A DNA stretch of 48,103 bases from an uncultured Bacteroidia bacterium (GTDB lineage Bacteria > Bacteroidota > Bacteroidia > Bacteroidales > F082). Below, piece after piece: positions 32,837-40,765 of this stretch. The position numbers and the translations under genes were made by a program. Under the pieces are notes generated by a model. That model saw only the letters and a program-made list of their open reading frames with translations. It had not been told where the DNA came from and did no database searches. Position 1 is the first letter of the stretch; each line of letters opens with the position of its first letter. Location of the stretch: positions 1 to 48,103 of the forward strand of contig CAJVWU010000023.1 of the NCBI GenBank assembly GCA_913009755.1, given 5' to 3'.

Positions 32837-34181
32837 ACGGTTTCGCCTCCAGGTTGTCATCAGGGTATTGCTCATCGTAATCAATATTGCGGCAATTTTC
32901 GTACTGCATCAGCAAACGGCTTATGCTGTCAGTTCCATTATCCTTATCTTGTTGCTGATTGTCCAGGTCATCATGCTGATCAGGTATGCCGAGCAAACCA
33001 ACCGCAAGCTAATCCGTTTTTTTGAATCCATCCGCCATGCCGATTTTACCACCTCTTTTGGAGATAACGAACTGGGTAAAAATTTTGAAGGGCTTAACCG
33101 CCAGTTCAACGAAGTCATCGAAGCATTCAACCGCAACAAAACCGAGAAAGAAGAACATTTCAATTATTTGCTTACTGTCATCCAGCATGTCAGCATCGGT
33201 ATCATCGTTTATAAAATCAATGGTGAAGTAGATGTTTATAACAATGCCGTAAAAAGGTTGTTGCAGGTAAAACATCTTCGAAAAATTGACGATTTGAAAG
33301 AGGTGACAGAAGGCCTGGCCGGGCTGTTAATGAACATGAAAGCCGGTGACAAGAACCTTTTCAAACTTTTTATCAATGATGAACTGTTGCAACTTTCTAT
33401 TCATGCGACCGCTTTTCGCATGCGCGGCGAGGAATACATCCTGGTATCGTTTCAGGACATCCACCCCGAACTGGAACAAAAAGAAATTGAATCGTGGCAA
33501 AAGCTTATCCGTGTGCTGACTCATGAAATCATGAATTCCATCACGCCCATATCCTCACTGGCTTCTACTGTTAGCGGTATTCTCGAAGATTACAAAGCCG
33601 GCAATCCTGTTCTTGTTAAAGAAGAAAAAGAACAATTCAACAACATTGTCCATGCCATTTCCACCATCGAAAACCGGAGTAAAGGTTTGTTGAATTTTGT
33701 TGAACTCTATCGCAACCTGACCCGCATTCCGAAACCACGTTTCAGGTATTTCAAAGTTCAGGAATTATTTGACCGGGTGCTTGATCTGATGAATCCTAAA
33801 TTTGAAGCCTTTCACATTATTTGCAACGTAAATATATACCCCCAGGAGCTTAAAATCCTGGCCGACCCCGACCTTGTTGACCAGGTATTGATCAATTTAT
33901 TGCTGAATGCCATTGACGCCGTTAAAGAAACGGATTTTCCGCAGATAACCGTTGTGGCTTCCATGAACCTGAACAACCGGATAATGATTGAAGTTGCCGA
34001 CAACGGCAAAGGCATAAAACCCGATATTGTGGATAAAATATTCATGCCGTTTTTTACATCCAAAACAACAGGTTCGGGCATCGGGTTGAGCCTTTCTCGA
34101 CAGATCATGTCAATGCACAAAGGGAGCATCAGCGTAAGATCGAAAGCTGATAAAGGGGCTGTTTTTACTATTGTTTTCTGA
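32826..34181 (+). CDS. Sensor histidine kinase (NtrB/NtrY-like) partner of the sigma-54 regulator
   Basis: The preferred start is ATG 32826 (451 residues); the in-frame TTG at 32817 adds only three residues. Two membrane helices (about 8-28 and 33-55) anchor it, with almost no periplasmic part, and a PAS-like region lies between about 95 and 215. The phosphoacceptor His is in VLTHEIMNSITP (about 233-244), a form that often signals NtrY-like kinases. The ATPase domain has NLLLNAIDAV (N box), DNGKG (G1), FFTSKTTGSGIGLSLSRQIM (G2). It presumably phosphorylates Asp56 of the regulator encoded upstream, and the genes overlap. Confidence 0.92.
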   Translation: MVFKRFRLQVVIRVLLIVINIAAIFVLHQQTAYAVSSIILILLLIVQVIMLIRYAEQTNRKLIRFFESIRHADFTTSFGDNELGKNFEGLNRQFNEVIEAFNRNKTEKEEHFNYLLTVIQHVSIGIIVYKINGEVDVYNNAVKRLLQVKHLRKIDDLKEVTEGLAGLLMNMKAGDKNLFKLFINDELLQLSIHATAFRMRGEEYILVSFQDIHPELEQKEIESWQKLIRVLTHEIMNSITPISSLASTVSGILEDYKAGNPVLVKEEKEQFNNIVHAISTIENRSKGLLNFVELYRNLTRIPKPRFRYFKVQELFDRVLDLMNPKFEAFHIICNVNIYPQELKILADPDLVDQVLINLLLNAIDAVKETDFPQITVVASMNLNNRIMIEVADNGKGIKPDIVDKIFMPFFTSKTTGSGIGLSLSRQIMSMHKGSISVRSKADKGAVFTIVF

Positions 34182-34327
34182 TTTGTTTTTAAACCAGCCA
34201 CCACCACCAACGGGCCCGGAGGCGAAAGGTCAATTTGCCGGCTTTGTATTTCCAACTGTAAACCGGGCCGAAAACCATTTTATCAAATAAAAGTGCAGCC
34301 TTAAAAATATTATAGTAAAAATAGGTT

Positions 34328-34335
34328 TAAATTTG
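34328..34335 (+). promoter_or_regulatory. -7 box TAAATTTG for the polyprenyl synthase
   Basis: TAAATTTG fits TAnnTTTG, 14 nt before the ATG at 34350, implying a leader of only a few nucleotides. The -33 TTG is missing. Confidence 0.45.
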
Positions 34336-34349
34336 ATTTTTCTTTTGAT

Positions 34350-35324
34350 ATGACAAGCCTTCAGGAAATCAGAGCACCAATAGCAGAAGATTTTAAATCT
34401 TTTCGGAAAATATTCCGGAAAACCGTAAAATCGAAAGTGCCTCTTTTGGATGTGGTCATGCAATACATCCTGAAAAGCAAAGGAAAACAGATGCGCCCGA
34501 TGTTTGTGCTTTACAGTGCCGGCATGTTAGGAAAAATTAACGACACAACTTACCGGGCGGCGACATTGATTGAACTGATGCATACGGCCACCCTTGTACA
34601 CGATGATGTGGTTGACGATTCGTTCCGGCGCAGGGGAAGATTTTCGGTGAATTATCTCTGGCGGAATAAAATTGCTGTACTGGCCGGCGATTTCCTCCTT
34701 TCACGGGGCATGATGCTTGCCCTGGAAAATAAAGATTTCCATCTGCTGGAAATTGTTTCAAGAGCCGTCAAAGACATGAGTGAAGGCGAACTGCTTCAAT
34801 TGGAGAAAGCCCGCAAACTGGACATCAATGAAGAGATTTATTATGAAGTCATCCGGAAAAAAACAGCTTCATTGCTGGCTTCGTGCTTTGCTACCGGCGC
34901 TGCTTCGGTAACGACCGATGCCGGCCTGATTGAAAAAATGCACATCATTGGCGAAAATGCCGGTATGGCTTTCCAGATCAAAGATGATTTGTTCGACCTG
35001 CAGGCCGGGAATAAATCGGGCAAACCCGTTGGCGTTGACATCAAAGAAAAAAAGATGACCCTTCCTTTAATATACCTGCTCCAAAATTCGACACGTGCTG
35101 AAAAAAGAAAGATCATCAACATTGTTAAGAAACACAACGAAAATCCGGAAAAAATAAGCTGGCTGATTGAACGCATCAAACAATCAGGGGGCCTGGATTA
35201 CAGCATGCAAAAGATGAAAGAGTTTAACGACAAAGCCCTTGAAATCCTGGACGGGATGCCTGATAATCCATCGCGGCAATCCATGAAAAAGCTGATCAAA
35301 TATAACATTGAGAGGAAAAAGTGA
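34350..35324 (+). CDS. Polyprenyl synthetase (trans-isoprenyl diphosphate synthase)
   Basis: The 324-residue soluble enzyme condenses isopentenyl diphosphate units to long-chain prenyl diphosphate, probably octaprenyl-type for the menaquinone side chain. It shows both aspartate-rich motifs: first DDVVD (residues 85-89) followed by RRRGRFSVN, and second KDDLFDL (about 211-217), plus KGKQMRP near 44-50 for IPP binding. Chain length is set by residues upstream of the first motif, where small Ala/Thr and Met occur, but this cannot be read reliably by eye. Menaquinone use is assumed from the phylum. Confidence 0.92.
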   Translation: MTSLQEIRAPIAEDFKSFRKIFRKTVKSKVPLLDVVMQYILKSKGKQMRPMFVLYSAGMLGKINDTTYRAATLIELMHTATLVHDDVVDDSFRRRGRFSVNYLWRNKIAVLAGDFLLSRGMMLALENKDFHLLEIVSRAVKDMSEGELLQLEKARKLDINEEIYYEVIRKKTASLLASCFATGAASVTTDAGLIEKMHIIGENAGMAFQIKDDLFDLQAGNKSGKPVGVDIKEKKMTLPLIYLLQNSTRAEKRKIINIVKKHNENPEKISWLIERIKQSGGLDYSMQKMKEFNDKALEILDGMPDNPSRQSMKKLIKYNIERKK

Positions 35325-35400
35325 AACGGGGAATAAATTATGGGTTGCGAGTTGAGAAGGACAGTTTAATAAAACTGAAACGCAAAAAAAATAATCCGTT

Positions 35401-35580
35401 CCTCTCTGAGGAAACAGGGAAGGATTGTGGGGTGGCTGACGTGAGAGTCCGTAAATGTTACTGGTGAAATTAATCGGGGTTTCACAGCTTCCTGGTTCCC
35501 TGTTCGACCAAAGCGCAACGGAGGCTGGTTTCGGCATGCTTTCACACAATCCCACCCGGGGCTGTCTCATTAAACGTGCG
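35401..35580. other. Structured GC-rich intergenic element (possible ncRNA or intron remnant)
   Basis: Within AT-rich flanks, this stretch has long-range complementarities. AACAGGGAA (35413-35421) pairs exactly with TTCCCTGTT (35496-35504). GGATTGTG (35422-35429) pairs exactly with CACAATCC (35545-35552). GTGAAA (35464-35469) pairs with TTTCAC (35480-35485). The first two helices cross, which would make a pseudoknot, or they are alternatives. No protein reading frame fits a known family. The segment recalls domain I-IV sequence of group II introns on the minus strand (GGAAGCTGTGAAACC-type words), but that is a weak memory-based impression. A cobalamin-type riboswitch was considered less likely. 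Confidence 0.35.
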
Positions 35581-35603
35581 TAATTTGTTGCCGTTACGTG
35601 AAA

Positions 35604-36650
35604 TCATCCTTTATCAAGTGAAAACGAAAAAGTACTCCCCCCTTCGGGGTTGTTCCTGACCGATATTTTCTGTTCGTGGGCTTCAATAATGTGCTTTACG
35701 ATGGCCAGGCCCAGCCCGGTACCTCCCGTTTCACGGGCACGGGCTTTGTCGGTACGGAAGAACCTTTCGAAAACCCTGTAAAGATATTCTTCAGGAATAC
35801 CCATGCCGTTGTCCGATATTTCGACCAGGTAATAATCATGAAAATCAAAAACAGAAATATTGATCTTCCCATTCTTTTTGTCACTGTATTTAATGGCATT
35901 ATCAATCAGGTTGATCAACACCTGCCTGATCCGTTTCTTGTCCGCGTTTACATTGAACACCTGGTTCGGGGATACCTCAACCGTGAGGGTTGAATTGTAT
36001 TTTCCCGCTTTCATTTCCATATATTCCACCACATCTTTTACCAGTCCATTCAGGTTAAAAGTTTCTTTATTCAATTTCAACTCACCGGCTTGAAATTTTG
36101 AAATTTCCTCAAGGTCTTCCACAATAGCGATCATCCGGTCAACACTTTTTTTCGCCCGTTTAAGATATTTCACATTCACCTTTTCATCTTTCAGGCCGCC
36201 ATCCAAAAGGGTGAGGATGTAACCCTGAATATTAAAAATCGGGGTTTTCAGTTCGTGTGAAACATTCCCGATAAATTCGCGCCGGTAGTCAGCCATAGCC
36301 GTTAATTCAGCAATTTTTTGTTTTTGTTCCTCACTCCATTCCAGCACAGCCTGGTTAACGATTCCCAGTACGTCTTCACTGGTTTTTTTCCTTTTCAGGC
36401 CCTGGGGCAGTTTGGTTTTTAGTTGTCCGATGGTGCGGTAAATGATCGTGATCTTTTCGTAAATGAATTTGTTAATGGAATAAAGAGTTATAACATAAGA
36501 CACAAAAAATACGGAAAGGATAAATATTGGTAGCAAATAAATATCTGGTAATGAAAAAACAAGAGTCAACAACAAATAGTCCATTGCCGCCACCAGTGTG
36601 ATGAGCAGAGCATTAAATAATGCAATGGTTTTTGGTTTACTTGTTGACAT
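35604..36650 (-). CDS. PhoR-like sensor histidine kinase
   Basis: The preferred start is ATG 36650 (348 residues, MSTSKPKTIA), since the longer frame begins with a TTG overlapping the regulator stop and adds only polar sequence before the first helix. Two adjacent helices (about 8-30 and 36-58) anchor it. The HisKA domain has FIGNVSHELKTP with phosphoacceptor His132, and the ATPase domain shows NLIDNAIKYS (N box), DNGMGI (G1) and GGTGLGLAIVKHI (G2). There is no PAS or periplasmic domain, as in simple Bacteroidota PhoR-type kinases. It lies 77 nt downstream of its regulator gene and probably shares its transcript. The signal is unknown. Confidence 0.9.
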   Translation of the reverse strand: MSTSKPKTIALFNALLITLVAAMDYLLLTLVFSLPDIYLLPIFILSVFFVSYVITLYSINKFIYEKITIIYRTIGQLKTKLPQGLKRKKTSEDVLGIVNQAVLEWSEEQKQKIAELTAMADYRREFIGNVSHELKTPIFNIQGYILTLLDGGLKDEKVNVKYLKRAKKSVDRMIAIVEDLEEISKFQAGELKLNKETFNLNGLVKDVVEYMEMKAGKYNSTLTVEVSPNQVFNVNADKKRIRQVLINLIDNAIKYSDKKNGKINISVFDFHDYYLVEISDNGMGIPEEYLYRVFERFFRTDKARARETGGTGLGLAIVKHIIEAHEQKISVRNNPEGGSTFSFSLDKG

Positions 36651-36727
36651 CAAAATGAGTTGATAATTTTTTCTTTTTTCGAATCTGTTTGTCGTTGCTA
36701 CATTATGCCGGACACTAAATACAATGA

Positions 36728-37408
36728 TCAATCATTGAACCTGTAGCCCACTCCCTTTAAAGTGGTAATGTAATCTATTCCGATCTTTTCACGGATTTTC
36801 CTCACATGCACATCAATTGTCCGGTCGCCAACGATGATATCTTGTCCCCATACTTTTGCAAGGATTTCACTACGGCTAAAGACTTTATTGGGCGATGAAG
36901 CCAGCAAACTGAGCAACAGAAATTCTTTTTTCGGCATGATGATCTCTTGCCCGGCTTTTGTCACCAGAAATTTTTCCCGGTTAATCACCAGATCTTTGAT
37001 TTCAATCAAAGGATTGGATTCACTTTTGGCAGACCGGCGCAACAGGGCGTTGATACGACTCATCAACACTTTGATTTTTATTGGTTTCGAAACATAGTCG
37101 TCAGCGCCTGCTTCGAAGCCGGCAATCTGGGAGTAGTCTTCCGACCGTGCTGTGAGGAAAACAATAAGCGTTTCCTGCAATTCCGGTATTTTCCTGATTT
37201 CCTGTACGGCAGTTATCCCGTCCATTTCGGGCATCATTACATCCATGAGGATCAGATCGGGAAATTTAGCTTTGGCTTTTTCGACAGCTTCAAGGCCATT
37301 AGCGGCTTTATATACTTTATACCCTTCCTTTTTCAGGTTATAGCCCAGAAACTCCAGAATATCTTCTTCATCATCAACCAGTAAAATTTTGTATTTATCT
37401 TTTTTCAT
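36728..37408 (-). CDS. OmpR/PhoB-family response regulator
   Basis: The 226-residue regulator has a receiver domain (about 6-120) with acidic pair DDEED at 12-16, phosphorylated Asp56 in LILMDVMMP, a Thr in FLTAR and the KPI lysine. A winged-helix OmpR-type DNA-binding domain follows (about 130-225), ending GDRTIDVHVRKIREKIG...TTLKGVGYRF, which is the recognition-helix and wing signature. It partners the PhoR-like kinase. Its promoter region (37433-37461) has TTG-N18-TACTTTTA. Phosphate control is the textbook role of PhoB, but this branch includes other functions, so the regulon is left open. Confidence 0.93.
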   Translation of the reverse strand: MKKDKYKILLVDDEEDILEFLGYNLKKEGYKVYKAANGLEAVEKAKAKFPDLILMDVMMPEMDGITAVQEIRKIPELQETLIVFLTARSEDYSQIAGFEAGADDYVSKPIKIKVLMSRINALLRRSAKSESNPLIEIKDLVINREKFLVTKAGQEIIMPKKEFLLLSLLASSPNKVFSRSEILAKVWGQDIIVGDRTIDVHVRKIREKIGIDYITTLKGVGYRFND

Positions 37409-37432
37409 ATTTTTAAAAATAGTTGCCGGCCA

Positions 37433-37461
37433 TAAAAGTATAAATTATTTGGCAGGGTCAA
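37433..37461 (-). promoter_or_regulatory. Promoter of the PhoB/PhoR-type pair
   Basis: Leftward TTG (37461-37459), an 18-nt spacer and TACTTTTA (37440-37433) approximate the consensus (last base A instead of G, spacer one short). Confidence 0.45.
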
Positions 37462-37547
37462 TTTTATTAAAAAACTTTTCTTCCGCTTCCTGATTTTTAT
37501 TATTGACTATCTTTCGCAAATCTTTAACTCAACTGAATTCAAGATAA

Positions 37548-38174
37548 ATGACAAATAAGTTTTACCTGTTCCTTTTGATTTTCTTTCCGTTCTTTCTCCC
37601 TGTAAATCTTGCAGCCCAGGGATTTCATGGCGGAGTGATGGCAGGGCTGGCCGGTACGCAGGTTGCCGGTGATACCTATTCGGGTTATGATAAAGCCGGA
37701 CTTTTTTTGGGCGGCTATGTGGGCTGGGAATTTACTTCCCGTTCGGGATTGCAGCTTGAACTCACGTATTTTCAGAAAGGAAGCCGCAAAAACCCCAACC
37801 CTGAAAAAAACGATTACGATTCATATCTTTTCAGGGTCAATTATGTGGAACTTCCTGTTTTGTATCAACTGAAATTCAAATGGTTTATCATTGAGGCCGG
37901 GCCTTCCGCCGGCTTTTTGATGGGAGATTATGAAGAAATGAACGAACAGATAATAAGTGATTTTCAGGGATATAACAAGCCGGCCAGGATCACATTACAA
38001 ATCAATGTGGGCCTCCGGTTTTTTATCATGAAAAATTTAGGGTTTGATTTCAGGACCAACAACTCCCTGCTGAACATCCGTTCGGGAAACACTTCCGGCG
38101 ATGTATGGCGTTTCTGGACTTATGGGCAGTTTAACGATGCCCTGGTGTTGTCGTTCTTTTACCAGTTTAAATAG
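37548..38174 (+). CDS. PorT-like outer-membrane beta-barrel protein
   Basis: The 208-residue protein has a signal peptide (1-24, ending NLAAQG) and a C-terminal domain of alternating amphipathic strands with GG and aromatic girdles (GGVMAGLAGTQVAGD; GLFLGGYVGWEF; GLQLELTYFQKGSRK). It ends in a strand FYQFK. This is the pattern of Bacteroidota small eight-stranded barrels of the PorT/OMP_b-brl family. PorT itself is linked to T9SS, but most paralogues are of unknown role. TATCTTTC at 37508-37515 may be its -7 box. Its stop lies 2 nt from the end of the convergent redoxin fragment. Confidence 0.82.
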   Translation: MTNKFYLFLLIFFPFFLPVNLAAQGFHGGVMAGLAGTQVAGDTYSGYDKAGLFLGGYVGWEFTSRSGLQLELTYFQKGSRKNPNPEKNDYDSYLFRVNYVELPVLYQLKFKWFIIEAGPSAGFLMGDYEEMNEQIISDFQGYNKPARITLQINVGLRFFIMKNLGFDFRTNNSLLNIRSGNTSGDVWRFWTYGQFNDALVLSFFYQFK

Positions 38175-38176
38175 TT

Positions 38177-38458
38177 TTACTCTTTCCATTTAATATTACA
38201 CCCCGTGCTGGGGATTTGATTTTCGGGAACTTTTTCGCCTTTCAGCAACAGGTCAAGGGCATGGCGCAGGTCTGAACCGGTAACGGGAATGTCATTCCCC
38301 GGGCGTGAACCGTCGAGCTGTCCGCGATACACACATTTTCCGGTGGCATCAAACAAATCAAAATCGGGTGTACAGGCTGCATCGTACGCTTTGGCCACTT
38401 TCTGTTTTCCATTATGTTGGGTAAGGTTTTTGACCCTGGTGCGTCTTGCCTCAGGCAA
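38177..38458 (-). pseudogene. Thioredoxin-family (AhpC/TSA-like redoxin) gene truncated at its 5' end
   Basis: The 93-codon frame encodes only the C-terminal half of a thioredoxin-family protein: KVAKAYDAACTPDFDLFD, YRGQLDGSRPGNDIPVTG and the end CNIKWK closely follow this family's tail. About 95-100 N-terminal residues are missing, including the peroxiredoxin/thioredoxin CxxC active site. The first 15 or so codons do not match the family and are partly encoded by the palindrome at 38437-38468, which marks the deletion or insertion junction. The remnant should have no redox activity. The ATG given is simply the first in the frame. Confidence 0.75.
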
Positions 38459-38468
38459 GATTGCACCA
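38437..38468. repeat. Near-perfect palindrome at truncation junction
   Basis: TGGTGCGTCTTGCCT (38437-38451) and AGGCAAGATTGCACCA (38453-38468) are inverted repeats with one indel. The element lies exactly at the broken 5' end of the redoxin fragment and before the mntA-hepT pair, so it may be a small mobile or REP-type element. Confidence 0.6.
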
Positions 38469-38497
38469 TGAGTATTCTTTGTTGGAAGCAGCTGTTT

Positions 38498-38845
38498 TTA
38501 CCGGCTTGCTTTCTCTAAACTCTCTTTTAAGTCTATCAAACTACCGTGAATAATTTGCCATACTTCTTCTGCGTCAATTCCAAAATAATTGTGGGCAATT
38601 ATATTCCGAAACCCTCTAACTTTAAACCAATCAATATCATTTTCAGTTTCAGATAAAAAATCAGAAGAAAGCTTTTCTGCCATTTCTCCAATAACAATAA
38701 AATTCATCATTGTAGCATCGAATGATTTCGAGTCTTCATAAAATTCGTCTGCATTTTTGAATTTATTAGAATAATTTTGAATCTTAACTATTGATTCAAG
38801 CATATTTAAAATACAACTAAAGTCTTTATGTGACGGCTCATGCAT
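38498..38845 (-). CDS. hepT: HepT-like toxin (HEPN/DUF86 ribonuclease)
   Basis: The preferred start is ATG 38845 (115 residues, MHEPSHKDF); it overlaps the antitoxin stop by 8 nt (ATGCATGA). This helical HEPN protein has the RNase motif R-x4-H-x-Y at Arg80, His85 and Tyr87 (RNIIAHNY). In the known MntA-HepT system the nucleotidyltransferase antitoxin adds AMP units to the Tyr of this motif and so silences the RNase. The tight overlap and order (antitoxin first) match that system. The longer frame from 38941 would lie inside mntA and is rejected. Confidence 0.88.
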   Translation of the reverse strand: MHEPSHKDFSCILNMLESIVKIQNYSNKFKNADEFYEDSKSFDATMMNFIVIGEMAEKLSSDFLSETENDIDWFKVRGFRNIIAHNYFGIDAEEVWQIIHGSLIDLKESLEKASR

Positions 38846-39137
38846 ACTTGACTTCTGAAAGGATTTGCTGTCTGAAAACAGGTTTAATGTATTTCTCACG
38901 ACAAATATCAACAGGCAAATTAAATTTGGACTGGATCTCATTTTTTAGTCTTTGCTTTATTGTATAAAGGTCGGGGGTGTTATTTTCAAATTCAACTATT
39001 AAATCAATGTCACTTAGATCATTTTGATCCCCTCTGGCAATCGATCCAAATATTCCAATTTTCACTATATGGTATTCTTTCTCCAATCGATTCTTATTTA
39101 AAGTCAAGTAGTAAAGTATTTTATTTGAGTCAATCAT
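38838..39137 (-). CDS. mntA: MntA-like nucleotidyltransferase antitoxin
   Basis: The 99-residue protein is a minimal nucleotidyltransferase with GS-x10-DxD: Gly31-Ser32 and Asp43/Asp45 (GSIARGDQNDLSDIDL). In MntA-HepT modules the protein AMPylates the HepT toxin and neutralises it. A TATATTTG box lies 17-24 nt upstream of the ATG. The gene overlaps hepT by 8 nt, giving coupled translation with antitoxin first. Target cells or phages cannot be inferred. Confidence 0.9.
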   Translation of the reverse strand: MIDSNKILYYLTLNKNRLEKEYHIVKIGIFGSIARGDQNDLSDIDLIVEFENNTPDLYTIKQRLKNEIQSKFNLPVDICREKYIKPVFRQQILSEVKYA

Positions 39138-39153
39138 TGTTTTTAATTTAGGT

Positions 39154-39161
39154 CAAATATA
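39154..39161 (-). promoter_or_regulatory. -7 box TATATTTG for mntA-hepT
   Basis: Leftward TATATTTG fits TAnnTTTG and gives a leader of about 10 nt. No TTG at -33. Confidence 0.45.
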
Positions 39162-39584
39162 CAATTTTTTAATTTTATAATTGTCAGGTTTGTTTATTTT
39201 TCGGATCATCACCTGCAACGGTTTGGCTGGTATATGGCCATTTTACCTTATGTTTTTATTAAAAGACCCGATCTTTAAATTACAAATTTTTTTTCCCAAT
39301 AAAATACCGATCCGGATATTAGATATAAGGGTGTTGTATCGGAATATTAGTGGGCGCCTAAATAAGAAATACCGAATGTTAAAATAAGTGAGTCCAACCA
39401 TGTTCATCATTTCTTATTTCTAATTGGTCATTTCATATCCCGTGCACTCATATCCCCGCCATACAGGCCAACTTCAACCTAAAAAGTTTATCTGTTTTCC
39501 TTTCCGTTGTCGGTCTCCACACCAACAACTTACAACACATAATTTCAGAGCAGTTGGCAGCGAGGCGAAATAATCTTCCTCCGA

Positions 39585-39615
39585 TTGACGATGTTTGTTT
39601 AAAAAACTAATTTTG
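39585..39615 (+). promoter_or_regulatory. Promoter of the GT9 gene
   Basis: TTG (39585-39587), a 20-nt spacer and TAATTTTG (39608-39615) match the Bacteroidota promoter with one extra spacer base, 17 nt before the TTG start codon. Confidence 0.55.
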
Positions 39616-39632
39616 TACAAACAATTGATTAT

Positions 39633-40676
39633 TTGAAAAAAATCCTTCTCATACGTTTCAGTTCCATTGGCGACATTGTTTTAACCACTCCGGTGATCAG
39701 GGCACTTAAAAAACAACTGCAATGTGAACTGCATATATTGACAAAACAGCAATATGCCACCATCCTTCAAAGCAATCCTTACGTTGACCTGGTTTACGAA
39801 TTTAAAAACAATTTAAAAGGGATCATTTCAGAACTGCGTTCCGAACAGTATGATTTTGTGGTTGACCTGCAAAAAAATGCCAGGTCAGTACGCATACGGA
39901 AAGCCCTGGGACGGCCATCGGCTTCATTTCCAAAATTGAATAAGGAAAAGTGGCTGCTGGTCAATTTCAAGATCAACCGGCTGCCGGATGTCCATATTGT
40001 TGACCGCTACTTTGAAGCGGTAAAACCCCTCGGTGTTTTTAATGATGATGCAGGCCTTGATTTTTTTATCCCTGAAAAAGATAAAGTTAACCCCATGATA
40101 ATAAATCCGGCGTTAAAAAAAAGATATGCCGTATTTGCAATTGGCGGAAAACATAATACAAAGATGATGCCCCCGCAAGAAATTACGCAAGTAATTGACA
40201 AGTTGAAAATGCCGGTAATCCTCCTCGGCGGCCCCGAAGATAAAGAAGTCGGAGACAAAATTGTGGCAGCAACAAAACACCGGGATATCTGGAACACCTG
40301 TGGCCGGTATAACCTCAACCGGTCGGCTTCACTCATCCGGAATGCAGGCGTTGTGCTTACACATGATACCGGATTAATGCACATCGCCGCCGCTTTTAAA
40401 AAACCCATTGTCAGCATTTGGGGAAACACAATTCCTGAATTTGGCATGTCTCCCTATATGCCTGACAATAAAGGAAAATCAATCATTGCAGAAGTTAGTG
40501 AGTTGAAATGCCGCCCGTGCAGCAAACTGGGATATAAAAAATGCCCGAAAAAGCATTTTAAATGTATGATGGAACAAGATGAAGATTTTATTTCCGGAAG
40601 TGCCAACCGGTTGTTTTTTGCTTCTGTCCGCAAATACCATCCGGCAAGAAAACAGAGGCCTGAGCATAAAAAATAA
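39633..40676 (+). CDS. Glycosyltransferase family 9 (heptosyltransferase-like)
   Basis: The 347-residue cytoplasmic enzyme has a GT-B fold. It begins with KKILLIRFSSIGDIVLTTPVIRALK, the classical GT9 N-terminus, and ends with the donor-site HDTGLMHIAAAFKKPIVSIWGNT (about 248-270). GT9 enzymes transfer ADP-heptose or similar sugars to the inner core of lipopolysaccharide. The start is TTG 39633, as no ATG is near the conserved N-terminus; a full promoter lies just upstream. A cluster of Cys/Lys near 293-311 (CRPCSKLGYKKCPKKHFKC) is found in related Bacteroidota proteins. No other LPS genes are beside it, so it is likely a lone transferase gene. Confidence 0.92.
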   Translation: MKKILLIRFSSIGDIVLTTPVIRALKKQLQCELHILTKQQYATILQSNPYVDLVYEFKNNLKGIISELRSEQYDFVVDLQKNARSVRIRKALGRPSASFPKLNKEKWLLVNFKINRLPDVHIVDRYFEAVKPLGVFNDDAGLDFFIPEKDKVNPMIINPALKKRYAVFAIGGKHNTKMMPPQEITQVIDKLKMPVILLGGPEDKEVGDKIVAATKHRDIWNTCGRYNLNRSASLIRNAGVVLTHDTGLMHIAAAFKKPIVSIWGNTIPEFGMSPYMPDNKGKSIIAEVSELKCRPCSKLGYKKCPKKHFKCMMEQDEDFISGSANRLFFASVRKYHPARKQRPEHKK

Positions 40677-40683
40677 TGCGTTG

Positions 40684-40721
40684 GATGCAAGCATCTTACC
40701 GTACCGGCGACTTTAGTCGCC
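40684..40721. repeat. Double hairpin (REP-like) after the GT9 gene
   Basis: GATGC-AA-GCATC (40684-40695) is followed after 10 nt by GGCGAC-TTTA-GTCGCC (40706-40721). There is no T-run, so it is not a standard terminator. The tandem short palindromes resemble REP elements; dispersed copies would confirm this. Confidence 0.45.
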
Positions 40722-40765
40722 AAACAAAGAAAATTTTGTGCAAGTAATACAAGGTTCATAATTTT

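Larger units (their letters stand above)
39138..39632. other. Intergenic region with two promoters, no convincing gene
   Basis: The 495-nt stretch holds the leftward mntA box TATATTTG (39154-39161) and the rightward glycosyltransferase promoter (39585-39615). A 68-codon TTG-initiated frame at 39181-39387 has no recognisable features and is not annotated. The middle is otherwise featureless. Confidence 0.5.

Noticed and set aside
35184-35570. Leftward 128-codon frame over the structured element
   Set aside because: Overlaps the end of the polyprenyl synthase gene in antisense and the base-paired element; no protein family is visible.
35401-35580. Cobalamin riboswitch
   Set aside because: GGGAAGG and GTGAGAGTC words recall it, but no B12 box (AGACCTGCC) and no cobalamin or uptake gene follows.
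36651-36731. Longer N-terminus for the PhoR-like kinase from TTG 36731
   Set aside because: Adds 27 polar residues before the first membrane helix; ATG 36650 gives the usual start of this kinase type.
39181-39387. 68-codon TTG-initiated frame between mntA and the GT9 gene
   Set aside because: No recognisable motif, no ATG, no promoter at a fitting distance, and a composition like translated noncoding AT-rich DNA.
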